64,000 nucleotides of DNA from Saturnia japonica (GCA_033032175.1 CM065304.1:15128001-15192000), one strand, 5' to 3'. Shown: positions 43,310 to 56,055, numbered from the stretch's first letter. The notes: generated from the letters alone by a model not told the origin. Made by a program: numbers and translations.

Positions 43310-44140
43310 ATTATGATTATTTATTTAATAAGAAGTTTGCATTTATTCATTCAATTTGACAGTTTTCATACATGTGGATACATGTAATAACGGCAAAAAT
43401 GTAAAAACCGCTTAGGTATATAATCATAAACACTTTAGGTTTATATAGGTAGAATATATTACTTAATAATATACTTAATTCATTTTACATTTATTATGTC
43501 AAAAACTCGACGTGATCAGTAGTGAAAATGACCCCTGTCACAAAGTACAAGACATGAGTTTCTTACGATATTTCCTTCACTGAGTGTCGCAAGTTGGAGT
43601 CAAGATTATATATTATTATTATTATGCTGACCTTCATTGTATTATAATAATACTTTTCGAATACATATTGTATATTTTGTAGTTGTACGATTTCATTCTT
43701 AAATTAATATTGTTAAAAGTTACTTATGAAAACCAATTAGAAATAACAAACTATAATGTTATATAATAACGACAATGCTCTGAAATAACCTGTCTGAGAA
43801 TCTGTTTGTAATATATACCTAAATGTAGTGGTAAAGGATTTAATAAGTCTATTGTTTTAATAGCGGATAAATAAATAAAATATTTATCAACTTTTATTTC
43901 AAAATAAACAACAAAAAGAAAAACATGTGTGGAAAGTTTACAAAAGCTCCGCATAGTTTAATGATGTATACGTTTACAGTTGGCAACCAAAGATGACCGA
44001 TTTAGAATTATTTAGCATCCGTCCAACCCTGTAATGGGCAAATATGCGAGTGTGACGTGCCAAACCGCGTGCCAGGCGACTCCAGTGCCAAACGGCGCCC
44101 GCAATATATAATTTATGTATTCCATGTTTTACATTATTAT
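43310..44140. other. AT-rich DNA, no gene seen
   Basis: No motif recognised. Confidence 0.35.
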
Positions 44141-44595
44141 CTAACTGTGCCCACGGTTGCGCTCGCGTAGACTACAAAATGCCTTAGATCAAGCACACGC
44201 GTGAGTCGTACTACCTTCGCTTCTGATTATTTTAAAGATAAAAATGCTTATTGTGGATTATCCTTAGAAGACAGACATATGCTCTTGCTAACTTTTTATA
44301 GGTATGTTAAATGTCTACAGTTATGTAGTGCATTAATTTGATATATCTTTTATGGTTTTATTTGCACGGAACTTTAATTATTTTTCTAAAATAAAAGTAG
44401 CCTACGTACTCATTATAGCATCAGCAATCTGCTAATGAAAGTCCCGTCAAAATCGGTTTGACCGTTTCGGAGATTACCCGGAACAAACTGACAGAGAGCC
44501 AAAAAAATTTCGAATTGGTGCTTTGGTAGAAGTACTTTCATATGCATTTAGTAAAAAACTGTTATTTTGCCATTACAGATAGAAACATCTGCTTG
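44141..44595 (-). mobile_element. Helitron-like repeat, copy H5
   Basis: 'CTAActgtgcccacggttgcgctcgcg', then 'gatcaagcacacgcg', 'aaagtcccgtcaaaatcggt', 'gaccgtttcggagattaccc' and 'tttagtaaaaaactgttatt', in the same order as H2, H3 and H7. About 450 bp, no coding. Confidence 0.55.
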
Positions 44596-44968
44596 CGACT
44601 TCGTACTCTATGATTACATTAAAAACTTTATAATAGGTACCTAATAAAACAGCTTCACCAGCCTGAACGTAGCTTTTAATCAGTAAAATAACTAGAATTC
44701 AATCATTCGCTACAGAGATTACCTCCTGAACAATATATTCACGGAATTATTATATTCACAAACTTTACATATTTAAATAGACGTCTGAAATGTAGATGAA
44801 TATGATTTTAATGTATTTGAAGACAAAAAACTTTTGTAGATACATATATACCAAAAACTTTTTAAATTTTATCAAATTAGGATGTCTCTAATTCTATATA
44901 CATTTTTCTAACAGGGAAAATTTCGAGTCTTCTTAAATCACCATAGGATTTAAGGTAATTATTATATA

Positions 44969-45160
44969 CTAGCTGGTACCAGCGACTTCGTCTGCTTATT
45001 ATTGGATATAGATAGTGATCTCGGAACACGAAAAACTAAAATAAAATTATAGATGGGTTTGTCACTATGTGTATGGTGGTCGCGATCCCTACCACACTTT
45101 ACTGCATATACACCGACTGATTTTAATACGACAAACCAAAAAAAATAAAGATACCTACAC
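44969..45160 (-). repeat. Helitron-like end fragment, copy H11
   Basis: 'CTAGctggtaccagcgacttcgtc' is a diverged form of the shared terminus. The middle 'atagatgggtttgtcactatg' is shared with H10 at about 29476 ('atagatgggtttatcactct'). Confidence 0.4.
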
Positions 45161-46390
45161 TGCTGTAGATCAGGGTATGTAGCGTCATAAAACTGCAACG
45201 AGTTAACAAATCTATCAATTGGCTAAAGTGGAAAAATATCTTAACATTGGCTTTCATTTTGAACATCCTTTTATCATTGCAGGATTGACATCAAACCTCT
45301 TTGCTATCCATTCCTTCATTCGTGTAATTTAGTCGTATTCATACTTTGACCATAATTTAAATCTATGCTTTGACTCAGCAAACGCTGAATTACTCATGTA
45401 CTTCCCAAGTAGTAAAAATAATATTTCATTGTCGGAAAAAGTAGATAAGCTTTAGGTACTCTCTTAAACTCGTCTTAAAATCGCTGTTATTGTTGACATA
45501 TATTTTTTTAATTTATATATCACATAAATGGCGTACCACAATCTGATATCGTCCATGAATCTTTCTTGTGGAGTAACAATATATGTGTTCAATATTTTTG
45601 TGATGTGATATCGGCTAAATATCAACTATCACAAGCTTTTCGTTATATATTTGGAACTTTATTGTGATGCCGTTTCACTAATCCATCTTAAAGACGTTGC
45701 CAAAAGATTTATATCATAAGTAAATATATTCAGACTAAAAATATTTAGTTTAAAACTATGTGAAAATAATATTGTTTAAAATAAGATCATTTTTATAAAT
45801 ATCATCACTATAGTTTTCAAAAAAGCTATATCTAGCTTTGTTGATTCTTTACGATCGCGATGATACCGATGTTTTTATAACTGGTCAAATATTGGTGCAA
45901 TAATCAATGGTAATTTTTAATTTTATACACAATTGTACTCAATCAATTAATTATCAATGATCAAGTATAATCATCGATGTGAAATAAAGATCGATACCAT
46001 GGTAACAAAAGTTTTTGTAAATTTATGGATCATTAGTTATTATGAAATAGAATTATCAGATCGAAAAATTAAAAAAAAAAATTGTTGTGTGTTACGATAA
46101 TATTACAGTATTTTCTAAACATTCGTCCATTGATCAAGTGAACTCTTTCTTACTCATATAATTTATTATGGACACGTTTTACTTCCAAAGCACGTGTTGT
46201 CTTGAGTTAGGGCAAAGTCCAACTGCATATTACATCTAACACCGACGATTTTAATCACGTGTGTTGGTAACTATTGTATAATTATATTTTGTTCATAAAG
46301 TATTAATTTCAATAAACATGAAATTTATTTAATCAGATCTCCACCGCACCGCGCCGCTATCGTCTACCAAATCGTTGTTTTCACTTTACG
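45161..46390. other. AT-rich DNA, no gene seen
   Basis: No motif recognised. Confidence 0.35.
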
Positions 46391-46448
46391 TACTTTTTTT
46401 TTTTAATTTATTTATTTGTAAAGTAATAATCTTATTTGTAAAAAATAG

Positions 46449-46483
46449 TCCCACAAAACCGTGTGATCGGTTTGACTGTGGGA
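46449..46483 (-). other. 3' UTR hairpin of the CR1-type LINE
   Basis: TCCCACA + AAACCG pairs with CGGTTT + TGTGGGA around a 6-nt loop, with a 3-nt bulge 'gac' on one side: 13 base pairs in total. It lies between the ORF2 stop and the tail. Hairpins in this position are used by several LINE groups for recognition of their own RNA by the RT. Confidence 0.6.
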
Positions 46484-46645
46484 TCAAACGGAGTCTTATG
46501 TTGTATTTACACATTACAATATTATTTACTCATGGAACGCCACTATTACGTTGCCTGCTCAGCTCAGCGTGGTTAACAAATATTTTTTAATCATTTTTTT
46601 TAAAACAGCTTTGTCAGTTTCGTGTCTAATTTCCGCCGCAGACTG

Positions 46646-49583
46646 TTAAGTATGTATGGTAAACGTTTTTTTTAAAGTTCTATCACCAAAGTAATTAGAT
46701 ACTTTAGGTACATTATATTTGCCGGCGGTCATTGATCGAGTACAATAACTATTAATCACACTGGTTAATTTATTATGCTCTTCACTGCTATGATGGTTTA
46801 CAGCCAAAAGAAAATTATGTTTTAGAGTAATTGGTAAAATCTTGCACATATTAAATAATTTTCTATAATCACCTTTACAGTTAATTTTTGTTTTCTTACT
46901 TACTAGCAGTTTGAGGAACCTTATTTGTAAAGTTTCTAGTTTATCTAGATTTGTTTTAGATGTTAAACCATAGCTGTCCAGTGCATAACTAAAAATAGAA
47001 TCAACTAAAGACATATACAACAATCTTAACGTGCTAATGGGTACTTTAAAACTAAGATGATAATGTTTACCTAATAATATTCTTAACTTACTACATAAAT
47101 AATCTATATGTTGGGACCAAGAAAAACATTCATCTATTTTTAAACCAAGGTAGGTTATACACTTAACCTTTTCGATGGGTTTACAATTACAGTTGATTGA
47201 GTTTTTATGGGTACATGAAAATTCGTGAGTGTATAAGGGCGGATGTGAGCCTGATGGACGCAAGTACGTCGAGTGGATAATTAATAATTTAGTTTTGTCC
47301 GAATTCAATACAATGCCTTTATCATGAGACCATTTTACAACAGCGTCAATGTCATGCTGTACCAGCCTACAAGTTTTTACAATGTCAATTCCAGCAAGCA
47401 ATGTGCACAAATCATCCGCGAACATGTATGCAGAGCAATACTGCAGTACACCACATAGGCTATTAACATGCATCAGGTAGCAGAGTGGTCCACAGCCAGA
47501 CCCCTGCGGAATACCACATCTCACATCCGTCCTATCACTGAATGAGTCACTCAATCTAACACGGTAGGAGCGTGACGTGAGGTAATCGCGGAACCATAGG
47601 TTCAGAGGTTCTCCCACACCGCACTCATTCATCGCATTAATAAGCGTGTCTGTTTCCAGGGTATCAAATGCTTTCCTAAAATCAAAAAAGATTGCAATAA
47701 CAAATTTTTTATCCTCCAAATAACTGTTAACCTTGTCTGTGAACTTGGAAAGTAGGGTATTTGTACTTTTCCCTTTCAAGAAACCATGTTGACAATTGTT
47801 AATAATTTGATGCTTTTGAAGGTAATCACCTACTTGATTTAATATACATTTTTCTATACTAGATAAAATAGATATAGGTCTATAATTAGAATAGTTCTTA
47901 CGATCTCCTTTTTTATAAATCGGTCTGACTATTGATTCTTTTAATTTGCTGGGAAATCGAAAGTGTTTTACTGATAAATTAACAAGTTTCGCCATTATAG
48001 GACTAAATTTATCTACAATAAATTTAAGATCAGACATACGAATTAGATCGCCACCCGGGGATTTATTGCTATTCATATTTTTAATAATGTTTTTTATGTA
48101 TTTACTATTCACGGGTTGCCATCTCATGTTCATGTCTGAAGTTTTACATATGAATTCCTATCTAACCATTTTTCAGTACATGTGTGTTTAATATGTTCAA
48201 TTTCGTTCTTAAACGTAGTTGCAAATTTGTTACAAATGTCTAAGGTACTGCCCTGCCCATCCATACTAGTTAATATTGATGAATCCACCGATTTTTTAGT
48301 AACTCCTAACATAGTATTAATTTTTTCCCATATCTTTTTTATGTTTTTATTACATTCTAATATACTTTGTCTATAGTATTTATTTTTACTTTTATTGATT
48401 GCTTTTTGGCATTTGTTTCTATATTTCGTATAATTTAGAAGCTTAAGCATATTCTTTGGATCATTGCTCCATATATCAAATAGCCTATCTTTTTCCTCTA
48501 CCATTTTCTTTAAGTTTTTGTTAATCCATATTTTATTGTTTCTGTTACTTACATAGATATTCTTAGTTATATAGCATTGGTTTATACATCAATAAATATT
48601 TGGTGGATCGACTTATATAGTTCTATAGGACAATCAATGGTCAATAATTTATCAAAATTTATATATAGCAACTTTTCTCTAACCATATTATTGTCTAACA
48701 TACGCTTAGTAGTTATTGGTGTATGTGTGGTGGTCGCGCACGACCCGGACGGCAAACACTTCGACGGAGTGCGTTTCCATTCTATAGCTGCAGATATAAA
48801 GTAATGGTCAGATATTTTGTGTTTAATTATGGCCGAATTAATAGATGCCTTGCTTACCCTTATATAAAGATGATCTATACAAGATGTTACTATTTTTTCC
48901 ATAAGAATTTCTTTGCGAGTTATATCTTTGATACATGTTGTGAAACCATTTTCAGCTAGAATATTTTCATAAGAGATTACATGTTTGTCGTTAATATTGA
49001 GTAGATTGATATTGATATCGCCACAAAAAATTATAGTTGAATTTTGTAGGAAATAGTCTAAAATGTTACGAATTTCCAGAATGAACTCTTCTATTAATAC
49101 CTTATTGTTAACCCTTGGTGGCCTATAAATTGCTATTAAGTATATAGTTTCGTTAAGATAGTTAAGTGTAATGGAAACGCATTCAGCCGCTCGTATCCCT
49201 ACCGATGCGATCGGTTCGTTAATTCGAGCGGCGAGCTCCTCGCGCGTATAAACCAACACACCTCCACCTTTACGGCCCAATCGTATATATTTATTTATAT
49301 CATACCCACTTATTTTGAATAAAGATAACATTGAGTAATCAATGTTAGATTCTGTTAAGACTATTATATACAATTGAACTAAACTATTGTGAATGATTAC
49401 AAGTAACTCATTAAAATATTTATTTAAAGACCTTATGTTTATATGTAATATGCTTAGTACTTTTTTGTTTACTAAGGTACTTGTCCATGTATTTATGTTA
49501 TTAACACAAACATATTTAACTTCGCTGTTATTTATAATATCAATATTGTTTATGTCTGCGAATTTTAATAAAGTAAATTATAC
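46646..49583 (-). pseudogene. CR1-type LINE ORF2 (endonuclease and reverse transcriptase), two frameshifts
   Basis: The product nicks target DNA and copies the LINE RNA. The frame is open from about 49583 (reading NNIDIINNSEVKYVCVNN, later SILHINIRSLNKYF) into the endonuclease: VLTESN, GRKGGGVLVY, IYRPPR, FCGDININL and, near its end, ISDHYF, all expected APE motifs. A frameshift near 48575 is followed by an RT linker (48504-48130; WINKNLKK lies just upstream in the same phase). A second frameshift near 48145 puts the RT in a third phase (48133-46646): YKKGDRKNYSNYRPISILS, FFDFRKAFDTLE (catalytic Asp at residue 151), GIPQGSGCGP and FADD (residues 238-241), then a C-terminal Leu-rich region. 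The RT segment alone is 495 open codons. Confidence 0.85.
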
Positions 49584-49626
49584 AGGTACCTTATACACAT
49601 TTTTAGGGAAATTAACATTAAACTTA

Positions 49627-50531
49627 CTAAACTTTTACAAGATCTCTTAATTCGCCTTCTGATCTGAGCCATATTGTTTTATCACCGTCTTCTTCCTTCA
49701 CAAGAATTCTTCCATTTGACACCCAAATGTATTTGTAAATATCACGAAGTTGTGTTTTAGCATTCCATAGTAGTGTTCTTGTTGTCTTAGCCAAGTCCTC
49801 ATTAATGAATATTTTGCTAGTCGACGACCCGCCTGTAATAGAACTGCTCATTGTTTCGGGTACTTTACTACGTTTCTCCAACCAATCATCTCTGGATACA
49901 CTACATGTAGTCTTAAATCCTACTAGAATGGAAGGTGGCTTCAATCCCTTTTTCGGTGGGTGAATTCTTCGTGCTCACTCAATTCCGTCACTGCTTACAC
50001 CAATTTTATTATCGATTTTAGATACTAATTCTTTAACATTTTCACCGGGTAGGTACTCGACTCCTACTATTTCTAAATTATATTTACGTTGTGATTGTTC
50101 AATATCTTGTATTTTTTGTTCAAGGGCAAGGTTACATTTCTCTAAATATACACATTTGTTGTTAACACTGACCACTGATTTCTCCAATTTAGTTATTTTA
50201 CCTTTGGCTTGCTCGTGTTCAGCTAACAGTGTATCATATTTATCGGAAAGCAGGCTAATACTTTGTTGAATTGTATCTAAGTGCTTTTTAATGCGGGTAT
50301 GGCACTGACCTTTTTCTGAATATCTTTTAATATTTTTCCATTATCTTATACCTCCTCTTCAGCCTCATCTTCGTCTGAACCCTCATCTTCACAGGTGTTA
50401 CAGTAAATCCTGTTTATTCCAGCTTTTAAGTCCGCCGCTAATCCCTTTACGCAGTTCCTATTAAATGTTCCTTGACATACAAAGTGTGATCCTTTTTTAG
50501 ACAAAACTCTTTTACACTTTTGACATTCCAT
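49627..50531 (-). pseudogene. CR1-type LINE ORF1, broken
   Basis: ORF1 proteins of this group bind the element RNA. Start at 50531: MECQKCKRVLSKKGSHFVCQ, with Cys and His spaced as a PHD-like finger (C-x2-C ... H-x2-C ... C ... C-x2-C), then an acidic tail ending at a stop near 50346. A frame change by about 50290 leads to a coiled coil (HLDTIQQSISLLSDKYDTLL, then LEKSVVSVNNKCVYLEKC), and QRKYNLEIVGV introduces an RNA-binding-like fold. One in-frame TGA near 49975 precedes PPSILVGFKT, IFINEDLA and KYIWVSNGRILVKEEDGD, the conserved C-terminal end, stopping at 49627. ORF2 begins within about 45 bp. Confidence 0.75.
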
Positions 50532-50720
50532 GATGCGATATTAACGTGAATAGTTATAAATAAATGTAAACTTTTCGTTACGAGCGCAATAAGTACGTGC
50601 AGCGTGCACGCTTATCAGATTGTTTGACGTTCAGAGTTCCTACTCCGCTCCTTAGAGTCGTAGCATTAAAATAATATACCTTATAACCTTCCCCAAGAAA
50701 TAGGGTATAAAATCAAAATA
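50532..50720 (-). other. Likely LINE 5' UTR, then a repeat scrap
   Basis: A GC-richer stretch (50575-50660) just upstream of ORF1, plausibly the LINE 5' UTR. At about 50675-50715 'ttataaccttccccaagaaa' and 'tagggtataaaatc' resemble the inner part of the Helitron-like copies. Confidence 0.35.
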
Positions 50721-53700
50721 AATAAATAATAATAGATGTACTGGTTCCGGTGATTACCCTCCACATACAAACACACAAACGAAAAATCTCTTTATAATAT
50801 TATATTATTATAGTTAATATTATTCAGAAGTTGACCTGTACACACTTCGATTGTTTAATAGTTCTAACTAGACCAAAATCTTGGTGGTTAATAGTTCACA
50901 TCACACTGTGGCGCTAGTTCGATTTGGTTGCGTCATTAAACATTGATGGGGAAACGAACCTGTTAAAAGTAGATCATTTATTAATATTCACTAAGCTTCA
51001 CGGATCTTGCACTGATAATGTATGTATACCGCTTATAAAATAAGACAAAAAAATTACCAATTGAAAACATGAAGTTAAGGATACGCGATACCGTCTTTTT
51101 ATTCAGTTTCCAACATTTTTACGCAGCTTTATTCAAAAATATTATTCACAAAGTAGTACATTTATTTGTATATTTACTTAAATTTAAATTGGAAAGTAAA
51201 ACTTAAATAATCGCGGATACCACCAAGTGATCTAATGAAAGCTTGTCTAGTCTAATTAATGTTAAATAAACAGAAAGAAATAATTTTAATAATTATTACC
51301 GTTTCCTTTGTAACTGTGAAATACAGGAACAAGTTTTTTTTTGTTTGTTTGAACATTTTGTTTTTTTAATTCTCACGGTATAGCTTTTCAGAGTCAGTAG
51401 CTTTGTTATTATTGTAGATGATAAGTATCAGGAAAACCACAAAGTAGGTAGAGTTATATTTCGTCAATAATAGCAAAATCGCGGAAAGTTCCACAAATGT
51501 TTCGTGTCAAGAAAACCGCAACACGGTGATGTCAGTTACTTAAAAAGTTATTAATGCTATTATCAATTAGCATAATATTGTAAATACTAATTAAAATTAA
51601 TTATTTAAAATATATACCAATATTATAGGTGTTTCTTTTGTTATCTCAATCAAACAAAATAGTTTTCGTATTTAGGTAATCATAAAAATATATAAATAAG
51701 TACATTTATTTACATAAAACATATCTATTTTTATTTTATTTACTTACTGTTTTACATATGTTATTTTACTACGAAATTTAAAGCTCGCTATTTTATCAAT
51801 AACTATTTTTTCTTAAACGAGGTTAGCGATAATTTCAAATTGATTCGTGAAACAAAGTACCTAAGTAGTTTAAAGTCAGTAGAGTTTAAATCGTTGCATA
51901 TATAGTTGCTAAAACCAGTTATGAAAATGTATGTTTCGCAATACTCGTGGTCAAATTAAGAAGGCTCAGCTCAATTAACCCAATACGGTCGAGGAGACTT
52001 CACGCATTTATGAGACCGCGCCGGTATTATAGACCTCTAACCCGCTGCGGTGCTGTGCGGTATGTTTAATGAGATAAAAATTTAGTGATGCTTATATAAG
52101 TTATAAATAGAGCTAATTCATTGTAAAATATAAGTATCCTGTCGTATGTCATCCAAATGAAGGGTTCCTTTTTCAGAATCCGCATGTAGTACCTACATCA
52201 CCTCATAAACTTAGACCCACAATGCACGCACACTAAAAGGAACGGTTTGCCTCATGAAAATTAAATAGTACATATTTTTTATAAAATAGGCATAATAGTC
52301 CAGACGGGGATACATATTGTAAACAAAAAAATCATTAAAAAATATGTATAGCATTATAAAAAAGATATGTATATTGTTCATAAAAAAGACATATATTATG
52401 TCCTCCTTTTTGCGCAAAGTAGAACTTATCTGAACTCCTTTTTCTTGTTCTATGTGACAACCTTAAGTTGGAAGTACGTATAGTACGAAATCATACTACA
52501 TAATATTATTTACAAGAAAGACTGTGAAACTGATAGGTATTTTATTATGAACCTGAACTAAAATAAGGTTTATTTTATGGTTGTTAGTTATCCGTGCCTA
52601 GTGCACTTTAGCGGAAAAGTCATTAATTGACGTAGAATAGCACACATACACACGCACTACATACACTGCGGTGGGCTAGCGGCCTAATAATTGCACAGAT
52701 ATCAGCGTGAGCGCGACGGGTTATTCTCAATAACACAATATTTACTTACATACATATTAAAGTGCCGATAAATGACCGATTATAATTTTTCAATGTTGTG
52801 TTTCGAATAAGTAACACATGACATTTTTAGCATACTAAACTGAATCTATTATTTGTAGTAATTATTAATGATAACTCGCGTAAAGTGAATTAATGAATAT
52901 TTCACAAGAATTATAAACATATTTTAAAACAACAACTAAAAGTTACAGCCTTAGCAAAACAAAAAAATCATGGTCGGTTAGTGTTTAAAATACAAATGTT
53001 CTTCCTTAGATTGGTTAGTTCTCACGCTACAGTTGTATATAAATTTATTTTTTCTGAAATGATTTTTTGATAAACATAAAAATAAGCAAAATTGTTAAAT
53101 TTTAAATGATTACCGAAGATCGCAACAAAAAGTATGTACGTGTGTGTGTACGTACGTATGTATGTATGTAAGATAAGCACTATTAAATGCTAGTATTAGC
53201 TATATTCTTAAGCCAACAATAATAATACATCTTCTATATATCATTACTTATACACAGACTTCAATAAATTTCATATAGTTAAAAATAATGATTAAATAAT
53301 ACTGCGAAATTTCCACTTTTTTCCTTGATAAAATCAAATACGCTTTTCAGTTTCAAATTCCATTGTATTATAATAAATATTTTTAGTGTTTTAACCAAAT
53401 TTTTATGTGTTCTTAATATTGTTTTCTAGTATGTTGACAAATTTGTTAATTCGAACATAAGTTTAAAGTGGTAACTAAAAATATGATTCGTTAGATCTTC
53501 ATCAAAGGAAAGCAACAATTTAAAGAAAAAAAAATAACTTCTCGAGTCACAATACTAGTTTGACTGAGAATGGCCACGTGAATTCCGATGTATCCAGTTT
53601 TATCTGGTTACCTCTCAGACCGCCTAGGGTCCGTTCACAAGCACGAATCACTATCCATTACAGGCCGATTGCTTACTGAATTGACGAGTATGACCAGAGC

Positions 53701-53850
53701 TGTAGTTAGAAATAAATATGTATACTGAATTTGAAATCGGGTGAATAGACAAAAATGCAATTCAATTACCTACCAACTTTGTGTTTTGTAACGTTAGGCA
53801 TTTCAGAAAATAACTTTTAAATGGTTTTAATGGCTACCAAGCGTATCTCA
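50721..53850. other. AT-rich DNA, no gene seen
   Basis: No family motif on either strand. A 'gtacgtatgtatgtatgt'-type microsatellite lies at about 53131-53171. Confidence 0.35.
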
Positions 53851-53853
53851 TTA

Positions 53854-54170
53854 CTAGCTGTGCCCCACGGTTTCACCCTTGTTAAATTTATTCTACAAAC
53901 TCCATCGCGCCGCCGCGCCGCGACACTCCGCGCCGCTCCGCCTCCTACGCACCCGTATAACTTATCATTATTTTCATTTATATACTACTTGCTCACAGTT
54001 TGCCAGATGCATGATTACTACTTCGGTCCTTAAAGTCGAAAAGTGTATCTATAAAAATTATATCTTTCCTCAAAAAATAAAGTTTAACTACAAAAATTTT
54101 TTTATCTCCCTGTTTTTTTTTTATAGATTCGCACGTTCAGGCAATCTATCTTTTAAGCTTTATAATATTA
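53854..54170 (-). mobile_element. Helitron-like repeat, copy H6
   Basis: Begins 'CTAGctgtgccccacggtttcaccc', then 'ttaaatttattctacaaact', the 'cgccgcg' run, 'acgcacccg' and 'gccagatgcatga', and ends 'aagctttataatatta' directly against H7. Same subtype as H1 and H8. Confidence 0.5.
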
Positions 54171-54660
54171 CTAGCTGTACCTGCGGCTGCGCTCCTGTGG
54201 CATACAGAATGCCGTCGATCGGGCACATGCGTAAATCGTGTTACGGGGCTCCCGGTTAATTCAAAGGAAAAAATGCATATAGTCCGTGTCCTTAGAAGAT
54301 AGACATAATATGCTCTTGCAGATTTTTTTCGTAAGTAGATTTTTTAATGTCAAAAATTATGTAGTACATTAATTTGATATATATTTTATGGTTTACTCAA
54401 GGTAAGCCATTTAAGCTCCCTAAATCGTTGTTATACCGAAAAGTAGCCTAAGTTACTCCTTATAACATCAGCTATCTGCCAGTGAAAGTCCCGCCAAAAT
54501 TGGCCCTACCGTTTTGGATATTAGCCGGAACAAACAGATAAACGGACAATAATTTTATAAATAGGTTTTTTATTAGTACCGTATATACTTCAATACTTAT
54601 TTAGTCAAAAGCATTTTTTTGACATTACAAACAGACATTTTTTTTTTATTTGTATAGATT
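54171..54660 (-). mobile_element. Helitron-like repeat, copy H7
   Basis: Begins 'CTAGctgtacctgcggctgcg' with no spacer after H6. Then 'gccgtcgatcgggcacatgc', 'gttactccttataacatcag', 'gccagtgaaagtcccgccaa', 'ttagtcaaaagc' and 'attacaaacagacatttt'. Same subtype as H2, H3 and H5. Confidence 0.55.
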
Positions 54661-55143
54661 ATATAATTTTAGTAACGTAGTACATAAACGTATAGAATCC
54701 TTAATTACTTGAAGTATCATAAATTTATACTATTATTATATAATAATTGTCCCTAACTGCAGCCTAAATGTTGAATTAATTGAATACTAAAGTATTTTGC
54801 AACAAGCGGTTGCAAAACGTTTCCCTGATAGATTTACTGCGTTAGTAGGTAGGTAGGTATACCTAATATAGGAAATCTAAATAGGGTTCTGAATAACGTA
54901 TCGCTTATCTCGATGTCTACTTTCAAATTATTAAATAGGTACCGTTGTTGGCTTACTAGCAACCACTCGCGAATTCGTTCACGTTAATTACGTTTAAAAA
55001 AATTATAAGAATAAAAAATAGCCATAGCTTTCAGGGACGATGTTAGCTTCCTATCAGTGAATATTTAGAAACAGACAAACCCTCAAAACATAGAAAATTT
55101 ACTTCTTTATAACATTTCTTCTTTATATATTCTATATATTGTA
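54661..55143. other. AT-rich spacer
   Basis: No motif recognised. Confidence 0.35.
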
Positions 55144-55463
55144 CTAGCTGTGCTCCACGGTTTTACCCATGTTAAATTTATTCGAGCGACTCTTTACCGC
55201 GCCGCCAACGCACCCATGCAGCCTATCGTCGCGTTGTTCTTACTTCCAGTACTCTACACCTAGCCAGATTTCTTGACGTTGATGGGTAGGTACTGATCCA
55301 CTCTTAGGATTACAGCGTGAAGTCACATAGCCTATATATATATAACCCTCTTCAATAAATAGGTTATAAATGTTACTGGTGGTAGCTCCAGAGATTTGCG
55401 CTTTTAAATGAACAAACAAACAATTTCTTGAGCTTTATAACATTACTTATTATATATATAATA
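55144..55463 (-). mobile_element. Helitron-like repeat, copy H8
   Basis: 'CTAGctgtgctccacggttttaccc', 'ttaaatttattcgagcgact', 'cgcgccgccaacgcaccc', 'cagcgtgaagtcacatagcc' and 'gagctttataacatta'. This is the uninterrupted counterpart of copy H1. It directly abuts H9. Confidence 0.5.
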
Positions 55464-56055
55464 TTGGCGGTGTACCTCCGGGTCTGCACGCATTTGTTAC
55501 TAGGCAATACTTTTTTAAATCCCGTAATTTTATTGACAATTCATAATATAATCTATCAATAATAAAGAAATTACATATACTTCCCGTGTACACAATTTCA
55601 TGAAAATCGGTAAAGAACAATTTTTTACGATTCCTAAATTTATTGTTGATGATTCTTTTAGCCTTTCTGTTATGGAATGGCGTATGCTTTCCGTTTACAA
55701 AATTAGGTTACAATCGATGAAGAATTGATAAAAAAATTTTGCGATTTCTAAAAGTAATATTGAAAACTGTTATCAACCCATTAATTAACCCATCAATTAT
55801 GGAAAATCTTATACTCCTCGTGCACAAAATATCATCAAAATCTGTTGAGATTTTTTTTAAATACACTTTTAACGTATTTTAAAAGTAATATTGAAAATTC
55901 TTATAGCCTATCAATTGACAAATTACATAAGCTTACCGGCTACAAAATTTCATAAGGATCGGTCGAACTGTTTTTGAGTTAAATTCGGATATACAAACAG
56001 ATAAAACAGACAAAAAAATTAAGGGCATAATCGTGATTAGTATCCTATCAGACTA
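55464..56055 (-). mobile_element. Helitron-like repeat with tandem units, copy H9
   Basis: A reverse-orientation relative of 21100-21784. It starts 'ggcggtgtacctccgggtctgcacgc' (a worn form of the terminus), contains about four units of 110-120 bp ('tacacaatttcatgaaaatc', 'gcgatttctaaaagtaatat', 'catcaattatgga') and ends 'ttaagggcataatcgtgatt', the reverse of the start of copy B. Confidence 0.5.

Larger units (their letters stand above)
46394..50531 (-). mobile_element. Nearly complete CR1-type LINE with two ORFs
   Basis: On the minus strand, in order: ORF1 with an N-terminal Cys-rich finger and coiled coil, ORF2 with an APE endonuclease and a reverse transcriptase, a short 3' UTR with a strong hairpin (46449-46483), and a tail of 'caaataaataaatt' and 11 A's at 46394-46404. 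About 4.1 kb. The ORFs carry a few frameshifts and one internal stop, so it is a recently dead copy. The 5' UTR extends past 50531 to an unknown point. CR1 clade (perhaps Zenon-like) is inferred from the ORF1 type and RT style. Confidence 0.85.

Noticed and set aside
48577..48959. Open frames on the plus strand opposite the LINE
   Set aside because: They are antisense shadows of the LINE endonuclease frame.
53879..54259. 126-codon open frame as a gene
   Set aside because: It crosses the junction of two Helitron-like copies (54170/54171), so it is a chance reading.
5012..56055. Dispersed 'ctagctgtgcccgcgg' repeats as a CRISPR-like array or regulated sites
   Set aside because: The copies are hundreds of bases to kilobases apart, in both orientations and with element-length bodies, so they are ends of a transposon family.
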